DNA from: Azolla caroliniana
Taxonomy: Eukaryota; Polypodiophyta
DNA length: 64,000 nt
Direction: 5' to 3'
Assembly: GCA_043228905.1 (NCBI GenBank)
Contig: JBHGNT010000005.1
Location: 3,844,001 to 3,908,000 of the forward strand
This document shows positions 1 through 15,833 of the stretch, piece by piece. The notes beneath the pieces were generated by a model. That model made no database searches. It saw only the letters and a program-made list of their open reading frames with translations, and was not told the DNA's origin. Every line of letters starts with the position of its first letter. Position 1 is the first letter of the stretch. The translations under genes were made by a program, and so were the position numbers.

Positions 1-794
1 AATCAAACAACAAAGTTTAACTTACAGCCATAGTGAAGGTTGATCTTTACTATAGCTTTGTTAGCTAACTAGATACCTGTTCAAATGCAAACAATGTGTT
101 AACACAATAAGGCGAGTCTGAGGACTTTGAAAAGATCAAATTTAAGAACTATATGAGGTTTAGCACGAATTAGATCATAAGTGAATTACTATTCACGGAC
201 TTAGTTGTCATTCCATCTCAGCAATCAGTTCCTTGTGTTGTTGCATCATGTGAGTAATGCGAGTTTCTCAAATAGGTGTTGGCTGTGGAACTCCTACTCA
301 TACTTTCGAAAGAGAACAGTCTTCTCATACTTTCGAAAGGGAAAGTTTTCGTTTTGGAGTTAGATCACATGCTTTTCAAAACATATTCTCTCCCCCTCCC
401 CCTCCCCCTCCCCCTACCTCTCTGTGTGTTCAAAATTGTTTAAGAATGAAAATTATCTATCTCTTCCTTTGTCTTGTCTCTCTTCATCTATGAATCTAAA
501 CACATTTACGCAGAAAAAGTAGGATTTTGAAATAAATCTGCATTCATTGCACGGAAATAGTCACATAAACAATCAGCACTCATTGCACAGAAATAGGCAC
601 GTATATAATCAGTACGCATGGCACAGAAACACACAAAACATATAGACAGATTTGCAGACCAAGACTAACGTACAAAGAAAAAATAAGGAGAATTGTTTCG
701 GAGAAAGCGAGAGGAGAGTACCTGAGAAGCCTTCGAACAACTTCAAACGTTTGGCTGGAAAACGTGCAGTGTGAATTTATACTCGATTTTATGT

Positions 795-832
<38 letters not shown>

Positions 833-3199
833 GGAAGGTGGGGGGGAGAGAGAGTGACAGTGAGTTAAGTGAGTGAGTGTCTATTACCCTAACAATCAAA
901 ATGTATTGGAATATTATATAAGTAGCCGCTTCAATCTCATCGTATGATGTATCCTCTCACTCATTCTCTGTCTCTTTTGTAAAAGCACACAATTATATAA
1001 TTGTATGAAAAATACACTTGTTACAACTTATTAGTCTCCTCTGCCTTACCTATCCTATGTAGAGAGTAGAGGCGTCTTGTAAAGAAACTTGAGGAAATGA
1101 TCCCCACATGCCTTTCAACTTCTTCATATAGGCTTTCACCCCATGTCTACTATCAAACATGATCGAACAACTAACTCAAAGGCCCAACATATCTCTATGT
1201 TCTCTGTCATTTCCCAAATTCCCCTTAATGTTGTTTCTTAGTTCCTCTTGAGCAATTATGCGTGATATTTCATCACTAACTCTCTTGAGGATTGATCCAA
1301 TTCATTTGCTGACTATATGAAATAATCGGGAATTGTCATTGTTTTTACCTTAACTATACTTGTCTATATTCACATTTATGAGCAGAGTTTGAAGCATAAG
1401 AAAGAGCATAACAGTCTAGCTTATATGTGTTATGTGAATTTAAGGTTTGAAGCACAAGAAATGTAGCTGAATGTTCAATTAATGAGTTCCATATACGTAG
1501 GATCCTAAGCATACTTTGATATTACCCAATACCTAATACAAGGCACCATACCAATTACAAAGTTCAAGGTAAAATGGTGCTTTTGTCCTCATAAGTTGAT
1601 GTTGATCCTTGGGCATCATCATATGCTACATTGTCGGAATTAACCTTAATATGACCCAAGGATCATCCTAAGAGTTTGGATGATATCCACAAGGATGTGG
1701 CACATAGTCATTTCACTATTGATCAACCACTAATGACTTTGCAAAGGTATTGTGTGAATTTTTGGGTGCCTTTCCTCATTTTCCTTGGGCATTAAAGCAT
1801 CATAATAGAAACTTTAGTTCATTGTTTATTTAGCGAAAAAAGTTATTGGAATTGTTATTTACATTAAACCTTGACAAATAAATTAGAAGGTTTCCTCCGC
1901 ACTATGTTATCATTGATTCAATTGACATTATTGTCAAATCAATTTCGTAAACCATTGCTTGACTCATAGTTTGATTTAGGGAGATTACCAAAATATATGA
2001 TATGATGTAGATATTAAAGAAGACATTTTGTGGTGATGTCTTATAGGAGGTTCCCCATTAATTTCTGCCATATACCAATCCTTTCCACCAACACAAAGGA
2101 ATAAGTGCCTCCACAATCACATTGCCTAACCACCCACAAAATTAAAACTAGCTTTCAAAATGGCATAAGAAAACAAATAATGGATTACTTACAATTTGAA
2201 AGCATCGCAAATATTATTTTCTAGAACTCAATTTGGTAGATGTAATGGTTTACAACCATAATGTTTGTGGGTTTCAAATCTCAAGCAATGGTTTTCAGGT
2301 CACAAATTTGGCTTCAGATATCATGCATACTAACCATTTGCTCTTTTAAATTGCTTTATAACATTTACAGAGAGAAAAAAGCAATGCTTGTGACTTTACG
2401 GATACATACATTACTTTGATCTCAGAAGTGCACATACAAAACATGAACGACCTCATATATGCATAGATATAGAGAGAATTGGTTGGCAGCAATCTTCCCA
2501 ATAACAAACAAATTCGAAAAAACACGGAACATGCAAATGATCAACTTTACACCCAAAATATTATTATAACACATCATCCACACAAACAACTTTCAGCACT
2601 AAAATGGCTTTACAACACTGTTCCCACATTCTCATTGGTAATGTTACTTTATGCACAATTTATTCGCAGTACTACCTCTAGATATATAATGCTTCTGCAT
2701 TAATAATAGGAAATTTCCGAGCCTAATATTGATTGATGCACATGACAACCATTTGTCATTGATATTTAATTGAATGAAGGTATGATAAAATTTATTAGAG
2801 GGAAATTTGAGCCAAGGCTTAAGATTATAAAGTTAAGATCATGGGCAAACCCTCCATCATTAGCGCAACCTAATCACTAAATCCTCATCACATGAGAGAA
2901 TCAGTTACAAAACAGGATATATGATGGGGCATGTGGCCATGAATGAGTTACAAAGAGTAAGCCATTATACTTTCTGCTTCATAGTGTGCTATGACAGAAT
3001 AACATGTCTTTATATAAGTTCCAAGAAAATCAGTTTGCCCAGGATAAAATACAAACAAAGAAACCATGGCTCAGGTAACAAATGCAATTCGAGAGATGTT
3101 CAATGTCACTTGTTTAGACAGGATGTTGATGTAGACCAAGCACAAGACAAGAGTTCCATGAGAACAGAAATAAAAGTCTAGAATAAAGACCATTCAAAA
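1..3199. other. AT-rich intergenic DNA, no gene seen
   Basis: I see no recognisable protein, RNA gene or mobile-element terminus in this stretch. The open frames are short, AT-rich and without family resemblance. It holds a C-rich hexamer tract near 392-414 and a GA microsatellite at 799-830. Its right edge is the probable 3' UTR end of the NDUFB4-like gene on the minus strand. Confidence 0.5.
799..830. repeat. (GA)n microsatellite
   Basis: About 16 uninterrupted AG dinucleotides followed by a G-rich stretch and a second short GA run (845-853). AG/CT is the dominant microsatellite type across the whole window, both in genic DNA and inside LTRs. Confidence 0.9.
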
Positions 3200-3202
3200 C
3201 AA

Positions 3203-3208
3203 TTTATT
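3203..3208 (-). terminator. candidate polyadenylation signal of the NDUFB4-like gene
   Basis: The minus strand reads AATAAA about 230 nt downstream of the stop codon at 3440. The distance suits a plant 3' UTR. Transcript evidence is not visible from sequence, so the call is tentative. Confidence 0.35.
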
Positions 3209-3439
3209 ACAATTTGAGATACACCATGACCAAAAAAATGGACTGCTCTCTGGGTACATACACTTCAGTAATGTATGTTTGAACTACAAATCAGAAATAT
3301 GCAAACTCCAAAAGAGCATTTGCACATACAACTACTTTATATGTGCTCTTTCATTTGTAGAGGGATAATCAGAAGTCCGATTTGACTGGTAATTCATCGA
3401 CCACTGTCTTTTATTTTATACAAATTCTTTAAAACAGAT

Positions 3440-5470
3440 CTACAAAAACTTTGAAGGAGCATTTCCATAGTCTTTGTCATGTGTGTGCTGAAAGAGAAAA
3501 TCGAATAATTAATCTCTCTCCCTTTATTATTATTATTATATATATGTTTGTATGTATGTATGAATTAAAATTACAAGAAAATTTCCCAATTGATTGGAAT
3601 CACTTATTGGCCATATATAGACACCATCCACGCCTCATTGTATGAAGGGTCTATTTATTGCTAATGAATCCCAGAACATAAGTTAACAAATACATGGAGG
3701 CCCCTTATTTATGATTTCAAAGAAGTCATTTTAACAAGTCCTTCATATGCATTGATATAAACCCACCTATTCATAGATCAATCAAAATTCATGTATACAA
3801 TCATCGTAGATAGTCTAGAATTCGCCTTTCCAATCGTTCCAACTTCCCCTCAGCTTAGCATGAACCAAGCCTGAATAAAGTTCCAGAAGTGTATAAAAAC
3901 CATACCAGCCGACAAAGATGTCCTACAGATAACCTTAAGGGCCATTCTAAAACTAATTTTAACAGATTAAGTGTGAGATAGTTGAGAAACCAGCTCATCT
4001 GTAACCTGGAAAAGACTATAATGACATATTACACGTAGGAACATGTGGTGGCCTGGGAGCCTTAGATGTTAAACTATGTATAGGAGACTAGTTATATCCT
4101 CATTACAGAATCTTGAGAAGTTGTTGGAAACCGTATTCAACCACCAAAGATAACATAAGGTAATATTCTTTGGTATAGGACACAGATGGTATTTTATGTT
4201 TGCCTCATGTCCTACACTCAGGTTGGCCAGTGTGTTTGAGCACCCTTAAATCCATTCTTCCTTAATCTCTTTAATATTTTGCTCATAATTAGTTCAATCT
4301 GCAATAAAAGACCATTCATTTGGAAATATCGTTGACATTTCCCAGTCAAGTACTACCACACAATTTAACCTATGCAGGCAAGTTCCCAATTATAATCTCA
4401 CCTAAGATTCCATCTCTCTAAAGATCAATCAACATTCCTAGTATTCAACCTTCTAACAACTCATTGTAAAGAATACTAAGGGGGTATCATATCTCTTCTT
4501 AGTTAGTAGCATGGTTGAACATGATGATACTAAGCAAGCTGTGCTTGCAAAAAGCAACCCTTGGTCCAACAGGTACCAACAGAACATCAAACTCTACCAA
4601 GGAAACTACGCGAAATGCAAGTCACAAGCTGCCTTAGCAAACAGTAACCCGTAGTCCAACAAATGAGCATAATGATATCAGCGGGACATCAAGCTGCAAG
4701 GTGGCCTAGGAGAAGGTTCCACTTGCTCTAACTGTTCCTTCTGAGAGCATACGTGTTTTTTGAATCATCAAACTCTTGCTAAAATGGTAGATCTCAAGAA
4801 GATATTACATTCCACCTTAAAATTTTCCTTTTTTTTTGAGATGTTTTTCATAAAAAAAACGTCTGCTTTACTCTATTTGCATCTCTGTCAATGTGTTTTA
4901 TCACAGTTAAGAGATCCTTACATCTCGGCATCTATGTGTCCTGGTATGTTCAAGATGTTTTTTGGAAGATTTGTATCTCCTATCAACAATGTCTGGCTCT
5001 ATACTTATAGTAGCTTTAATTCAGTCACCAATTTGAACCTTATGAGGAATAAGGCAAATTTTGTGGATGAAGGAAAATGTTTGTTACTTTTTGAGTTATG
5101 TTTCTCATATACGCTTGAAATTCATATCAACCACAGGACATACACTTCTATCATAGTTAAATGTTTCATTTTTTAAGAATAAAGTTGACCAAATCTTGTG
5201 ATGGTAGAAGCCATAAAAATGTGTGTATTAAATAAAGGAATTGATTCTTCACCAGCTTTACTAAGAAATAAGGTGCAACGGGGGAGAAGAAGAATAACTC
5301 ACAGCTTCTGCAACGCATCCTTTGTAGACAGCGAAGGGAACAAGGAAGCCAAAGGTGAAGATGAGAGCAAGGTTTCGACGACTGAAGCGGAAATGCTGCT
5401 CCAGAGTCTCTCGATGCGTAGCCCAGTCCTCGATATACTTGTTCTTCGCGACGCCCATCCCTCCCGCCAT
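3440..5470 (-). CDS. NADH dehydrogenase (complex I) NDUFB4/B15-like subunit, two exons
   Basis: A small accessory subunit of the membrane arm of mitochondrial respiratory complex I. Exon 1 is 5470-5303 (56 codons) and exon 2 is 3487-3440 (15 codons plus TAG), giving 71 residues, the length I recall for the Arabidopsis homologue. The donor is GTGAGT directly after codon 56, and the acceptor is a pyrimidine-rich tract ending TTTCAG; the intron is 1,815 bp and phase 0. The N-terminus (KNKYIEDW, then RRNLAL) and the C-terminus (HDKDYG...SKFL) match the plant family at both ends. One hydrophobic segment lies at about residues 33-49 and there is no cleavable presequence, as expected for this subunit. 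ATG 5470 was chosen because MAGGM aligns with the family start; the in-frame TTG upstream is ignored. The second exon is only 48 nt and is easily missed by gene finders. Confidence 0.88.
4540..4715. repeat. diverged direct repeat inside the NDUFB4-like intron
   Basis: Two imperfect copies of a segment of about 100 bp both start CAAGCTG, continue with AGCAAAC/AGCAACC-like and GTCCAACA motifs, and then ACATCAA. The copies differ by substitutions and small indels. No coding capacity or transposon ends are visible; it looks like an old local duplication within the intron. Confidence 0.4.
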
Positions 5471-7179
5471 GGCTCTCAAATCTCTGAGTTTTTCTTTTCT
5501 TCTTCTTTCTTCTGATGGAACATACAGACAGTGAAACCTGAAAACCTAAATAAAGAGGGGCTTGGCAGATTTCTTTATTTCCCAAAATACCCCCGTCCTT
5601 TTATTTATTTTCTCGGGACATCATAATACGGTACATATACCCTGTTCAGCTTTCCATTAATTCAACGTATGCCCCTACCATTTCTTCTTCTTCGTCTTCT
5701 TCTCAAACCTTAATGGACCCCGAAAACCTAAATACTGTGGAACCCGCTGCATGTTTGCTTCACCTCTCCAAATAACCTTGCAGTTTACATTATTTCCGAT
5801 AATGTCCTCGATTATTCTCATGATTCTCCTTCTTTCGTCTTTCTTTTGGATTGTCCCCAATTTGTAATCATTAAAAAAACCTAAATACCTATGGACATCA
5901 TCATCATCATGGGTTCATCGTTCATGCCTTAGGACAACATCCAAAGTTTTTAGACACCCCCTTTGCCATTGAGATGTGATAAATGGGACTGAATTGAGCC
6001 CCATGTTAAGTGATGATCAAACTTCCGTTCTCCAAATTTTTTAACTTTGATGGTATGAATTGCATGACGAGACAATGCCTACAATAAGGATCAAAATGGA
6101 AAGCTTGCAAACTCCCAAAACATCCCACTCTCTATCTCCATGTTCTTTTCTTCTTGAATCCTTAATAAAATGATATTCCCTTCATTTATTACACTTAAAT
6201 CGCTTAACTTTTCACGGCTCTCAAAACACGCCCAAATGCCAAGATCAAATAAACCTGTCACAGCAAATGTTCCAAAAGCAACAACAAACTATTTTGGGTA
6301 TATCCAATGATGGTTTTCTTGTGCCCTCAAGTGCCCAGCTGGAGAATAAATCCTCTAACAATACACCGTATGCCTCTGAAAATATTAGAAGTAGTTAGAG
6401 CAATGGTGGTCCAAACATTCAAGGGAACGAAGTAAAATGATGGCTCATAGAAGAAAATACAAAGCCAAGCGCAATTTTCATCCAACAAAGCAATTTTTCG
6501 TAGGGATAACAAATGCACCTCAAAACAAGGATGGATTTGACCACATCATTCTTCCATTTGCATTAGTAAGTATGAAAAAAAAGGGGATGAATTGATTATA
6601 CATCTGCTCAAATGGCACACATAATTGTTATTCTAATGATTCCCCAACAACAATCCAAGAAACAGCAAAACTCTATGTTTCTGTGGGAAAATAAAGAACC
6701 CAAGAATATGTCAAGGTTTTACCCAAAAAAGAGAAAATTAAATTTACTTCTGTATGTGTGCTCTAACCGTAAAATAAATGCATGACGTAAGCACACACTA
6801 CAAGAATACTTCGTAATCGTCGGAAATTAATTTTGAATTGAGCTTGTGATGACTTCTTCTGTTGCTTACACATTCAATGAGCACTATCCGGTCTTACTAT
6901 TCTGCTCACTAGTCAGTAAAGACACATCCTCTTTACGTACAAAAATAATCAAATAATGTCATGTGAATGTGATAAGGAAATAACAACATTTTTGAGCCCT
7001 TCATCATTAATGCTCACAGATTTTCTTTTACGTTCAGATGTTACCAAGAAACATTGCATTGATTCACTTGCATGAATTGTTCTTTCTTTTGAATTAACAC
7101 AACTCTGTATGACAACTTTCCTAGTGACTACTATCTTCCTCTCATTTTCACAACGTTGCAAGAACTTGTCTATATAAAT
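5471..7179. other. spacer between the NDUFB4-like start and the ING2 stop
   Basis: This 1.7 kb holds the putative promoter and 5' UTR of the NDUFB4-like gene (purine-rich leader just above 5470 on the minus strand) and the 3' flank of the ING2-like gene. No further ORF, RNA gene or transposon is recognisable. Both neighbouring genes are read leftward, so the arrangement is head to tail. Confidence 0.5.
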
Positions 7180-10100
7180 TTAGGTGGGTGGATCAAGAAG
7201 ACCCCGTCTCTGCAATATCTTACAAGAAGGACAATACCATTTTCCTTTAAATCGCGTCTCTGAACTCAGACCAACACATTGGTAATGAAACCATTCACCT
7301 CCTTCACACTGAAAATATACAAAGAAATATATCCATTAGGTGATGATGATAGTAGGCATCCTCAATAACCAAGCCAGTGAACCAATGACTTACATTCTCA
7401 TTATCACAAGCAATCATATCTCCAAATGATACCTGCAATAAATCACAGCAAAATAGCTATAATTATAATAGTTGTCCAGATATTTTACCCTTACCCTGCC
7501 ATAAGCTTACTGGATAAAAACTCCCCCATTAACTAAGGATGCTCCTCATATCCAACAATGCAATCTAACAGTCACAATTTTCAAAGCTCACAAGGATATT
7601 GATTAACAAGAAATCTTATCACCCAACAGGAGATAATCATGCACTGGAACCTGCATGAAGTCTATTAGTAATAGAATCTAAAGATCTCAAAGCTAAACAA
7701 TGGTATCATTTGAAAAGAAAATCAGGTTCCAAGCGGTAAAAAGGGGACCCAAACTAGTTCCAAACTCCCTGAAGTCATTTATCAATGCAATCCAATACCA
7801 ATACCTCGAAGCTCAAAACTTTAGGTTCCCAGACGGAGATATGATAGAGTGCTGCAATCAGGGTGTTGGGAATCATATAGCAGTGAAAACTAAGTTAGGT
7901 TTATTTTATCTGGCTGAAAGTACAATATTGTAGGCTCATTTGGGCGAATTCGTCATTACCCAAATAACAATAGAAAATAAGGAAAAGTGTCTTTTACCTG
8001 GCCACAAATGCAATATGTAGGCTCGTTTGGATCAATTGGTTGATCTTCGCCATCCATAGGTGCAGGTATGCTTTTCTTCTTGTGAGCACTGCCAGGAGGG
8101 GGCATAAGCTCAGAATCTCGATCCAGCTCTCTATCTCTATCTGGACGCATTTCCAGTCTCTTACCCTGTGGCGTTGTAAAAAATCCTTTCCTCTTTTCAT
8201 CCCTTATGCTATAAGCTGGTAGAACTGCTGGCTCATCAAGCGCAATCTTTCCTTCTGTAAAGGGTCAATCACATATTAGAAAACCATGAATTTATCTTTT
8301 TTAATTACAATTTGCAGTATAGAATCCAAATGCATAAATGCAAGAGCAGCTTAAAAGTTCAACTTTGCATGTCATGTCGAAACATAAATGTGAAAGGTCT
8401 CCTAAAATACATTTCATAAAAGAAATTCCCATCCCTAATTAAATTCTTCAAAGACTCATAAATGACCTATTGAAACTCATTGTTAAACTCAACACAGTCA
8501 AAATAATGATCCAGTATACATACACATGTATATAGTGATGGGAACTTAATCATGTCGCATATGACATGGCCAATTGGCACTATTAATTTAGCCAAGTTCC
8601 AACCATCTTGTACCTAGATGCAACACACACTATAAAAATATTATTCATATGATATCATTGATCACATTACACAGTATTACTTCTGTGATAGTGGGTGCAA
8701 TACTTGCTAATTCTAATGTGATAACTTGATCATAAGTTTAAACACCACTATCTGAGTTTAGACTCAAGCAGTGGAATATTTTCATGTCTTCCAGAAACAG
8801 GCATAATTAGAATAACCCCAAAGTGTACAACGTCTCCACAATCCGAAATTGAGACAGAATAGGGTAAAGGGGTCAGTGACATAATTCCGAATTAGTCTAC
8901 TGCTGGTCTTAAATTTTCTAGATCATACAAATTAAGAGGTATCATCGATGCATAGGAGCTCTAAACAGCCAATTTCTGTTCTCGTGCAAGTGGTCGAAGT
9001 ATCAACATCCTTGTAACAAGTTGCACAAGTGAAAAAAAGAGAATTCACATTATTGTTATAAGATGAGAAGTAAAGATATTGATTGTTGGAATAAAAAAAT
9101 GAAATGGAAAGAGTTTTCAATGCACTCAGGGTTCCTATCATATCTCACCAGCGTCAAAAAAATGGCTATAAGCCTTCTTCAAAAAACATTTAAGAACTAC
9201 ACTTAATCGAAAAGGTGGTTATAATAGGGGAGTGAGATAGAAAGCGAGTTTCATATAATTACTTGATCATTCATATGATTACATTGACATATGTCTTACT
9301 AATGAGGAATGTTTTTCTTCACAACTTACAGCCTCCTTCGAAAATTTCACAAAAAAGAGAAAAAAAATATGCAAACCTTGTTTTAGTTCCTCTGCAAACT
9401 GGTTCAAGTCTTCATCAAGACGCTTTAAGTGACTATCAATCTAAAACAATAGAAATCAGGTCTAAGCCAAAAATTAACATGCACTAAAAGACAATGAACT
9501 CTGGGTACAATCCGGGAATACACTAACACAAAAATATCTTTGTGATTTTGTCTCTTTCTATGAGGCTATGCATTCTCAAAATTATGTACAGTGTATTATA
9601 AGGTACAATTATGATGAAAGGATATTTCAAGACTCTTTGCTGAATGAAACTACAAATAGGTGTAAGGCAATGTTTAAAATATTAACTTCAAATTTTCAAA
9701 TATAGTGGAACAAGGCTATTTGCCAAACAAGGCTGTGCGAAATAATGTTTTAATATATTCAAATTTGAACATATTGACCAAAATGTGGTGGGGTGAGTCA
9801 CTTTTTTGAATGTGTTGAAACAAAGAATAGATACAACATAATAAATTTAAAAGAAAATTTAAAATAAATAAATAGAATTTACTATGAGAGGCTTCTTTAC
9901 TGAACTTATAAAAACGCAAATGCAAGAAACTGAAGAAAATGTAGGTTTTAGCGTTTTACAAGCAACCTACCAAAATATTTAACAAGGTAATGGATGCAAA
10001 CCATGACTTGCTATATGTTACTATGAAAATGCTTAACAAGATGGAAGATATGGGCCAACATCTTTTTTAAGAGAAATTTTTACTTTCCAATAAGAAACCC

Positions 10101-11161
10101 ATTGAAATGTTTAGCAAGAAAATAGTTGTAAGATAATGTGTTTAGAGAATTAACTCTACGAAACTATTAAAAATGTAGTAAGACCCAGCAATCCACAGGA
10201 AAACATGTTTCTGAGTCACTAATCCATGTACAGGAGAAGCACATACCAGGTCATAACCTTGTTGTGCTAGGAGAACCTTTTCTGTGCAAAGGCTGAGAGC
10301 ATTCTCTTGATTTACTTCAATCTCCTTCCTTAACTTCTCGACGAGCTCTTCTTGCTCTGGAGTCGCTTTCTTCGAATGTTGCGAAGGGAAGCTCAAACAG
10401 TAATTTGTTTGCTCCTTTGTCTGACCTATCATGGCTGAAGAGGTAAAAAATTAAAAACAAAACAAGTAAATCTTCACTACCAATTAACGAGATAAAACTA
10501 GAAAAAAATTCTGAAAGAGAAGAAATGAAAATATGAGAAACGGTTACTCTTCCAGAAGGGAAAAAAATAATCCTTTCTGAATGGAAAAACCTCTTTCTGA
10601 AAAATTAAACAAAACATTTATTTGTGAAAACAAATTGGCAAGCTCTTTCTGAATAAATGACCTCTCTCTGAAAAAGAAAAATAGTTCTGATGATATTTTG
10701 CTGGAAAGAACAACATGCTCGCCCCGTTGAAATAAAAGGCCTATATTCTGAATAAATAGATGTAACTAATCTTTCTGAAAAGAAAAAACGCGTCTTCCTC
10801 AAGAAGATGATGATGATAATTCTAAAGGGGGATAGTACTACATATTCACTCTTTCTGTATAAGAAACCATAGATCTTACACTGTGAGCGTTCGTCGAGCT
10901 CTCTCATTGTAGACAAAAGCCTTTGGAGGTCAGCAGGAAGAGAACTGGAATCTGTTCAAAGGAAAACAAACAAACAAACAGATGAAAATTAACTGGCAAA
11001 CGATCTTGAACAAAAAGAGGAAGAAAAGGAAAAAGAAAAAGATTTTCCCAAGAAGAAAAAAACTTTCAAGTATTTTATTCTGAGACGAGCGAAAATCGTT
11101 TTGTGTGAAGCATACATTCAAGGTAGTCATCCACGAAGACGCCTGTTCTCGCAATCGCCAT
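7180..11161 (-). CDS. ING2: ING2-like PHD-finger chromatin protein, seven exons
   Basis: A nuclear histone reader of the inhibitor-of-growth family, expected to bind histone H3 trimethylated at lysine 4 and to bring in histone acetyltransferase or deacetylase complexes. Exons are 11161-11116, 10951-10880, 10434-10247, 9440-9377, 8254-7998, 7432-7394 and 7308-7180. All junctions are GT/AG and phases join cleanly into 264 residues, against about 262 that I recall for Arabidopsis ING2. The N-terminal ING domain (about residues 1-125) begins [16 protein letters not shown] and contains ELDERSQ and [15 protein letters not shown] basic, Asp/Arg-rich linker follows ([13 protein letters not shown]). 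The PHD finger is complete as C4HC3: C205, C207, C218, C223, H230, C233, C248, C251. Tyr204, Met215 and Trp228 sit where ING proteins form the methyl-lysine cage. The start is the first ATG of the conserved N-terminus. Confidence 0.95.
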
Positions 11162-12616
11162 ATCTGTCTCTCTGTCTCCTGCCTCTTTTTCACACAGAAG
11201 GAAGGCTTGGATTCCCTGAGCTTTTCTTTATTTCTCTAAATGCCCCTGTGTTCTCATTATCTCCAGAAACTACCCCTTCGTGAACAAATTTGAAAGGACA
11301 TCGACTGATTGATTTTGCCGTCCCCAATGCCCATATCAAATATGACTAAAGTATGTACAGAATCAAGTTGTGAACCATTCTCACCATAGCACATGGAGTT
11401 ATTACTTGCTCATCAAATGGGCACTTTGTGGTTGGGAGAGAGAAATGTGAGTATGGGAGAGATGGATAGGTTGATCGAGGATTGAAAATGGTACAAGAAT
11501 CAATCTAGAATGTGATCTAAGGTTGAGCATCATAGATTAGTTTGTCACTTAGCTAGAAGCTTTGGTCAAGGAAAAACAATGTTTAGTTGATGAGGCTCCC
11601 TTCCAATGCCCTAATGCCATCACACGTTAAAGTAAGTAAGTGAATATGATCTAAGTCAAATGGAAGCAACCATGTGGATTGCACACAAGGAGACATATGG
11701 GTGAAGGCAATTCGTACATTCAATAAACAAATTTGATTTGCAATTTCATGCTACATATATGATATATTGTGTGAAGAGGCAAGCAGACTCAAGATCTATC
11801 CTTAGCAATGATACGTTAATATCCCCACAAAACCTGATTGAGGAATCTAATTAGGTTTACGTATACAGCATCCCACCTTCCAAACCACATATATTCCATT
11901 GACTTACAACTGACATTTTAATGTTGCATGTCTTTTGAACTTTTTTACATGCTTCCCATGGAGTTTTTCCATGTCTTTGACTACGATTTCTTTGAAAAGT
12001 GTCCAATCTCAAGTAGGAGTATGTATTGCAACACTTTTGTACTGATTATACTCACGATTCCTAACCTCACATCCACACACATACATGTCATGAGCACACG
12101 TTACACTCCTTGTAAGCCTCCTCCATATGCACAAATCTGGCTGCCTTGAAGCCTCTAATGTTTCACTTCATCAGTGGTACAAACAACGATATCCCTTCTC
12201 AATTCATTCTAATCCACGAGATCATGACAGTTTACACGGAAGCATACAATCATCATTTTTCTCAATTTATGCTAAAGCAAAGCAAACAACAAAAGAAAGA
12301 TGTAGAAACATGATAATAGGTAACTGAATAGAACAAACTAGCATATTATTTATTACAGCCATGTTAATTCTAGAGATGATATTGCTCAAAGATTTACAAC
12401 TACCACATAAAATGTCAAAAAGCAATATCAAAAAAATCTAAACACAAAAATTGAATACAACATGGCTATTTTATGCCATGTTGACATGGGCAGAGGATGC
12501 AACCGAGGTTTGCTCCAAATGCTGCCACGGCATTAGGCAATACATAAATAAATTGGGGTTCATATAGATGAAAATAAATAGATATTTATGTATGTAATAT
12601 ATGTGACCATTTTGTT
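11162..12616. other. spacer between ING2 start and NUDT19 stop
   Basis: Upstream region of ING2 and 3' flank of the NUDT19-like gene. The sequence is AT-rich without a recognisable gene or mobile element. A minus-strand AATAAA near 12,350 could serve the NUDT19-like transcript, but this is not demonstrable from sequence. Confidence 0.45.
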
Positions 12617-14968
<2,352 letters not shown>

Positions 14969-14984
14969 GGCAACAAACCAAAAT

Positions 14985-15500
14985 TTCTCAGAAACCCTAT
15001 TTGTCTGGCAAGTTTCTTGGATTGAAGCTTCAAATGGGGATCATTTTTCCATGCATACGTGATGGGAAATCATGGTAGTAAAAATGAAGGTGACCACTTT
15101 TCAAAAACCATAAAAGATGCTCTGTTTTTCTCAAGAGTTTCTTGAATCAAAACTTCTGATTATCCGTAAAGTTCACACTCTTGAATTAAAGCTTCGAAAT
15201 AGTGGTCCATGTTGGGTTGTATATGAAGTTATCCACTTTTGCAAACCCTAAAATCCTCTGTCTCTTTCCACTTCTTCAATCAAAACTCCAGAGAGTAATC
15301 ACTTTTTCCCGTATATGTGTGATCACACACGTAAAGTAACGCCTCTAAAAAACTCTGCTTCCTGGAAGTTCTTGAATCACAGCTTCAAAGAATGACCAAG
15401 TTTGCTATGTTTATGTAGTTATATATAAAATCACTACGTCTAGCAAACCCCTAAAAAGCTCTGTTTCTTGGAAGTTCTTGAATCAAAGCTTCAAAGGGTA
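14985..15500. repeat. array of diverged ~100-bp repeats upstream of the NUDT19-like gene
   Basis: Six related motifs of the form TTCTTGAATCAAAGCTTC appear near 15,010, 15,140, 15,180, 15,275, 15,372 and 15,475. They are often preceded by CTCTG(C/T)TTC and a CAAACCCTAAAA-type stretch, and followed by a TGTATGTGTG-like stretch. Spacing is roughly 100 bp with one short interval. The copies are substantially diverged, so the array is old. It covers the region where promoter and 5' UTR of the NUDT19-like gene should lie. Confidence 0.6.
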
Positions 15501-15790
15501 CCGCTCTTCCCATGTATGTGTGGTTAAGAGTGAAGAGATCGGATCTGTTTAATCCATATATAATATAGAAAGATCGGTACAATGATGGATCAACGGCAGC
15601 GAGAAACGATCTTGAAGCTTTTTTGGATCGAATATCCTCTAATGAAGCTAAATACCATTGCTTTTATAAATGATTATATGCAGAGTGAGAGAGGCCTTCC
15701 TACCTGCTGAACCAATTGCTTGGAAGAAGAAGATGATCGATCAAAAATCGAGATTTGAGTGAAAACCGAGAAACAGAACCAAATATGATC

Positions 15791-15792
<2 letters not shown>

Positions 15793-15826
<34 letters not shown>
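15793..15826. repeat. (CT)n microsatellite
   Basis: About 17 CT dinucleotides in the upstream flank of the NUDT19-like gene. CT runs in this position are common in plant 5' regions, but no transcription start can be seen. Confidence 0.85.

Positions 15827-15833
<7 letters not shown>

Noticed and set aside
5166-5585. Frames of 139 and 105 codons overlapping the NDUFB4-like first exon
   Set aside because: They are shadows in other frames of exon 1 and its leader; the 72-codon frame with the conserved KNKYIEDW motif is the real one.
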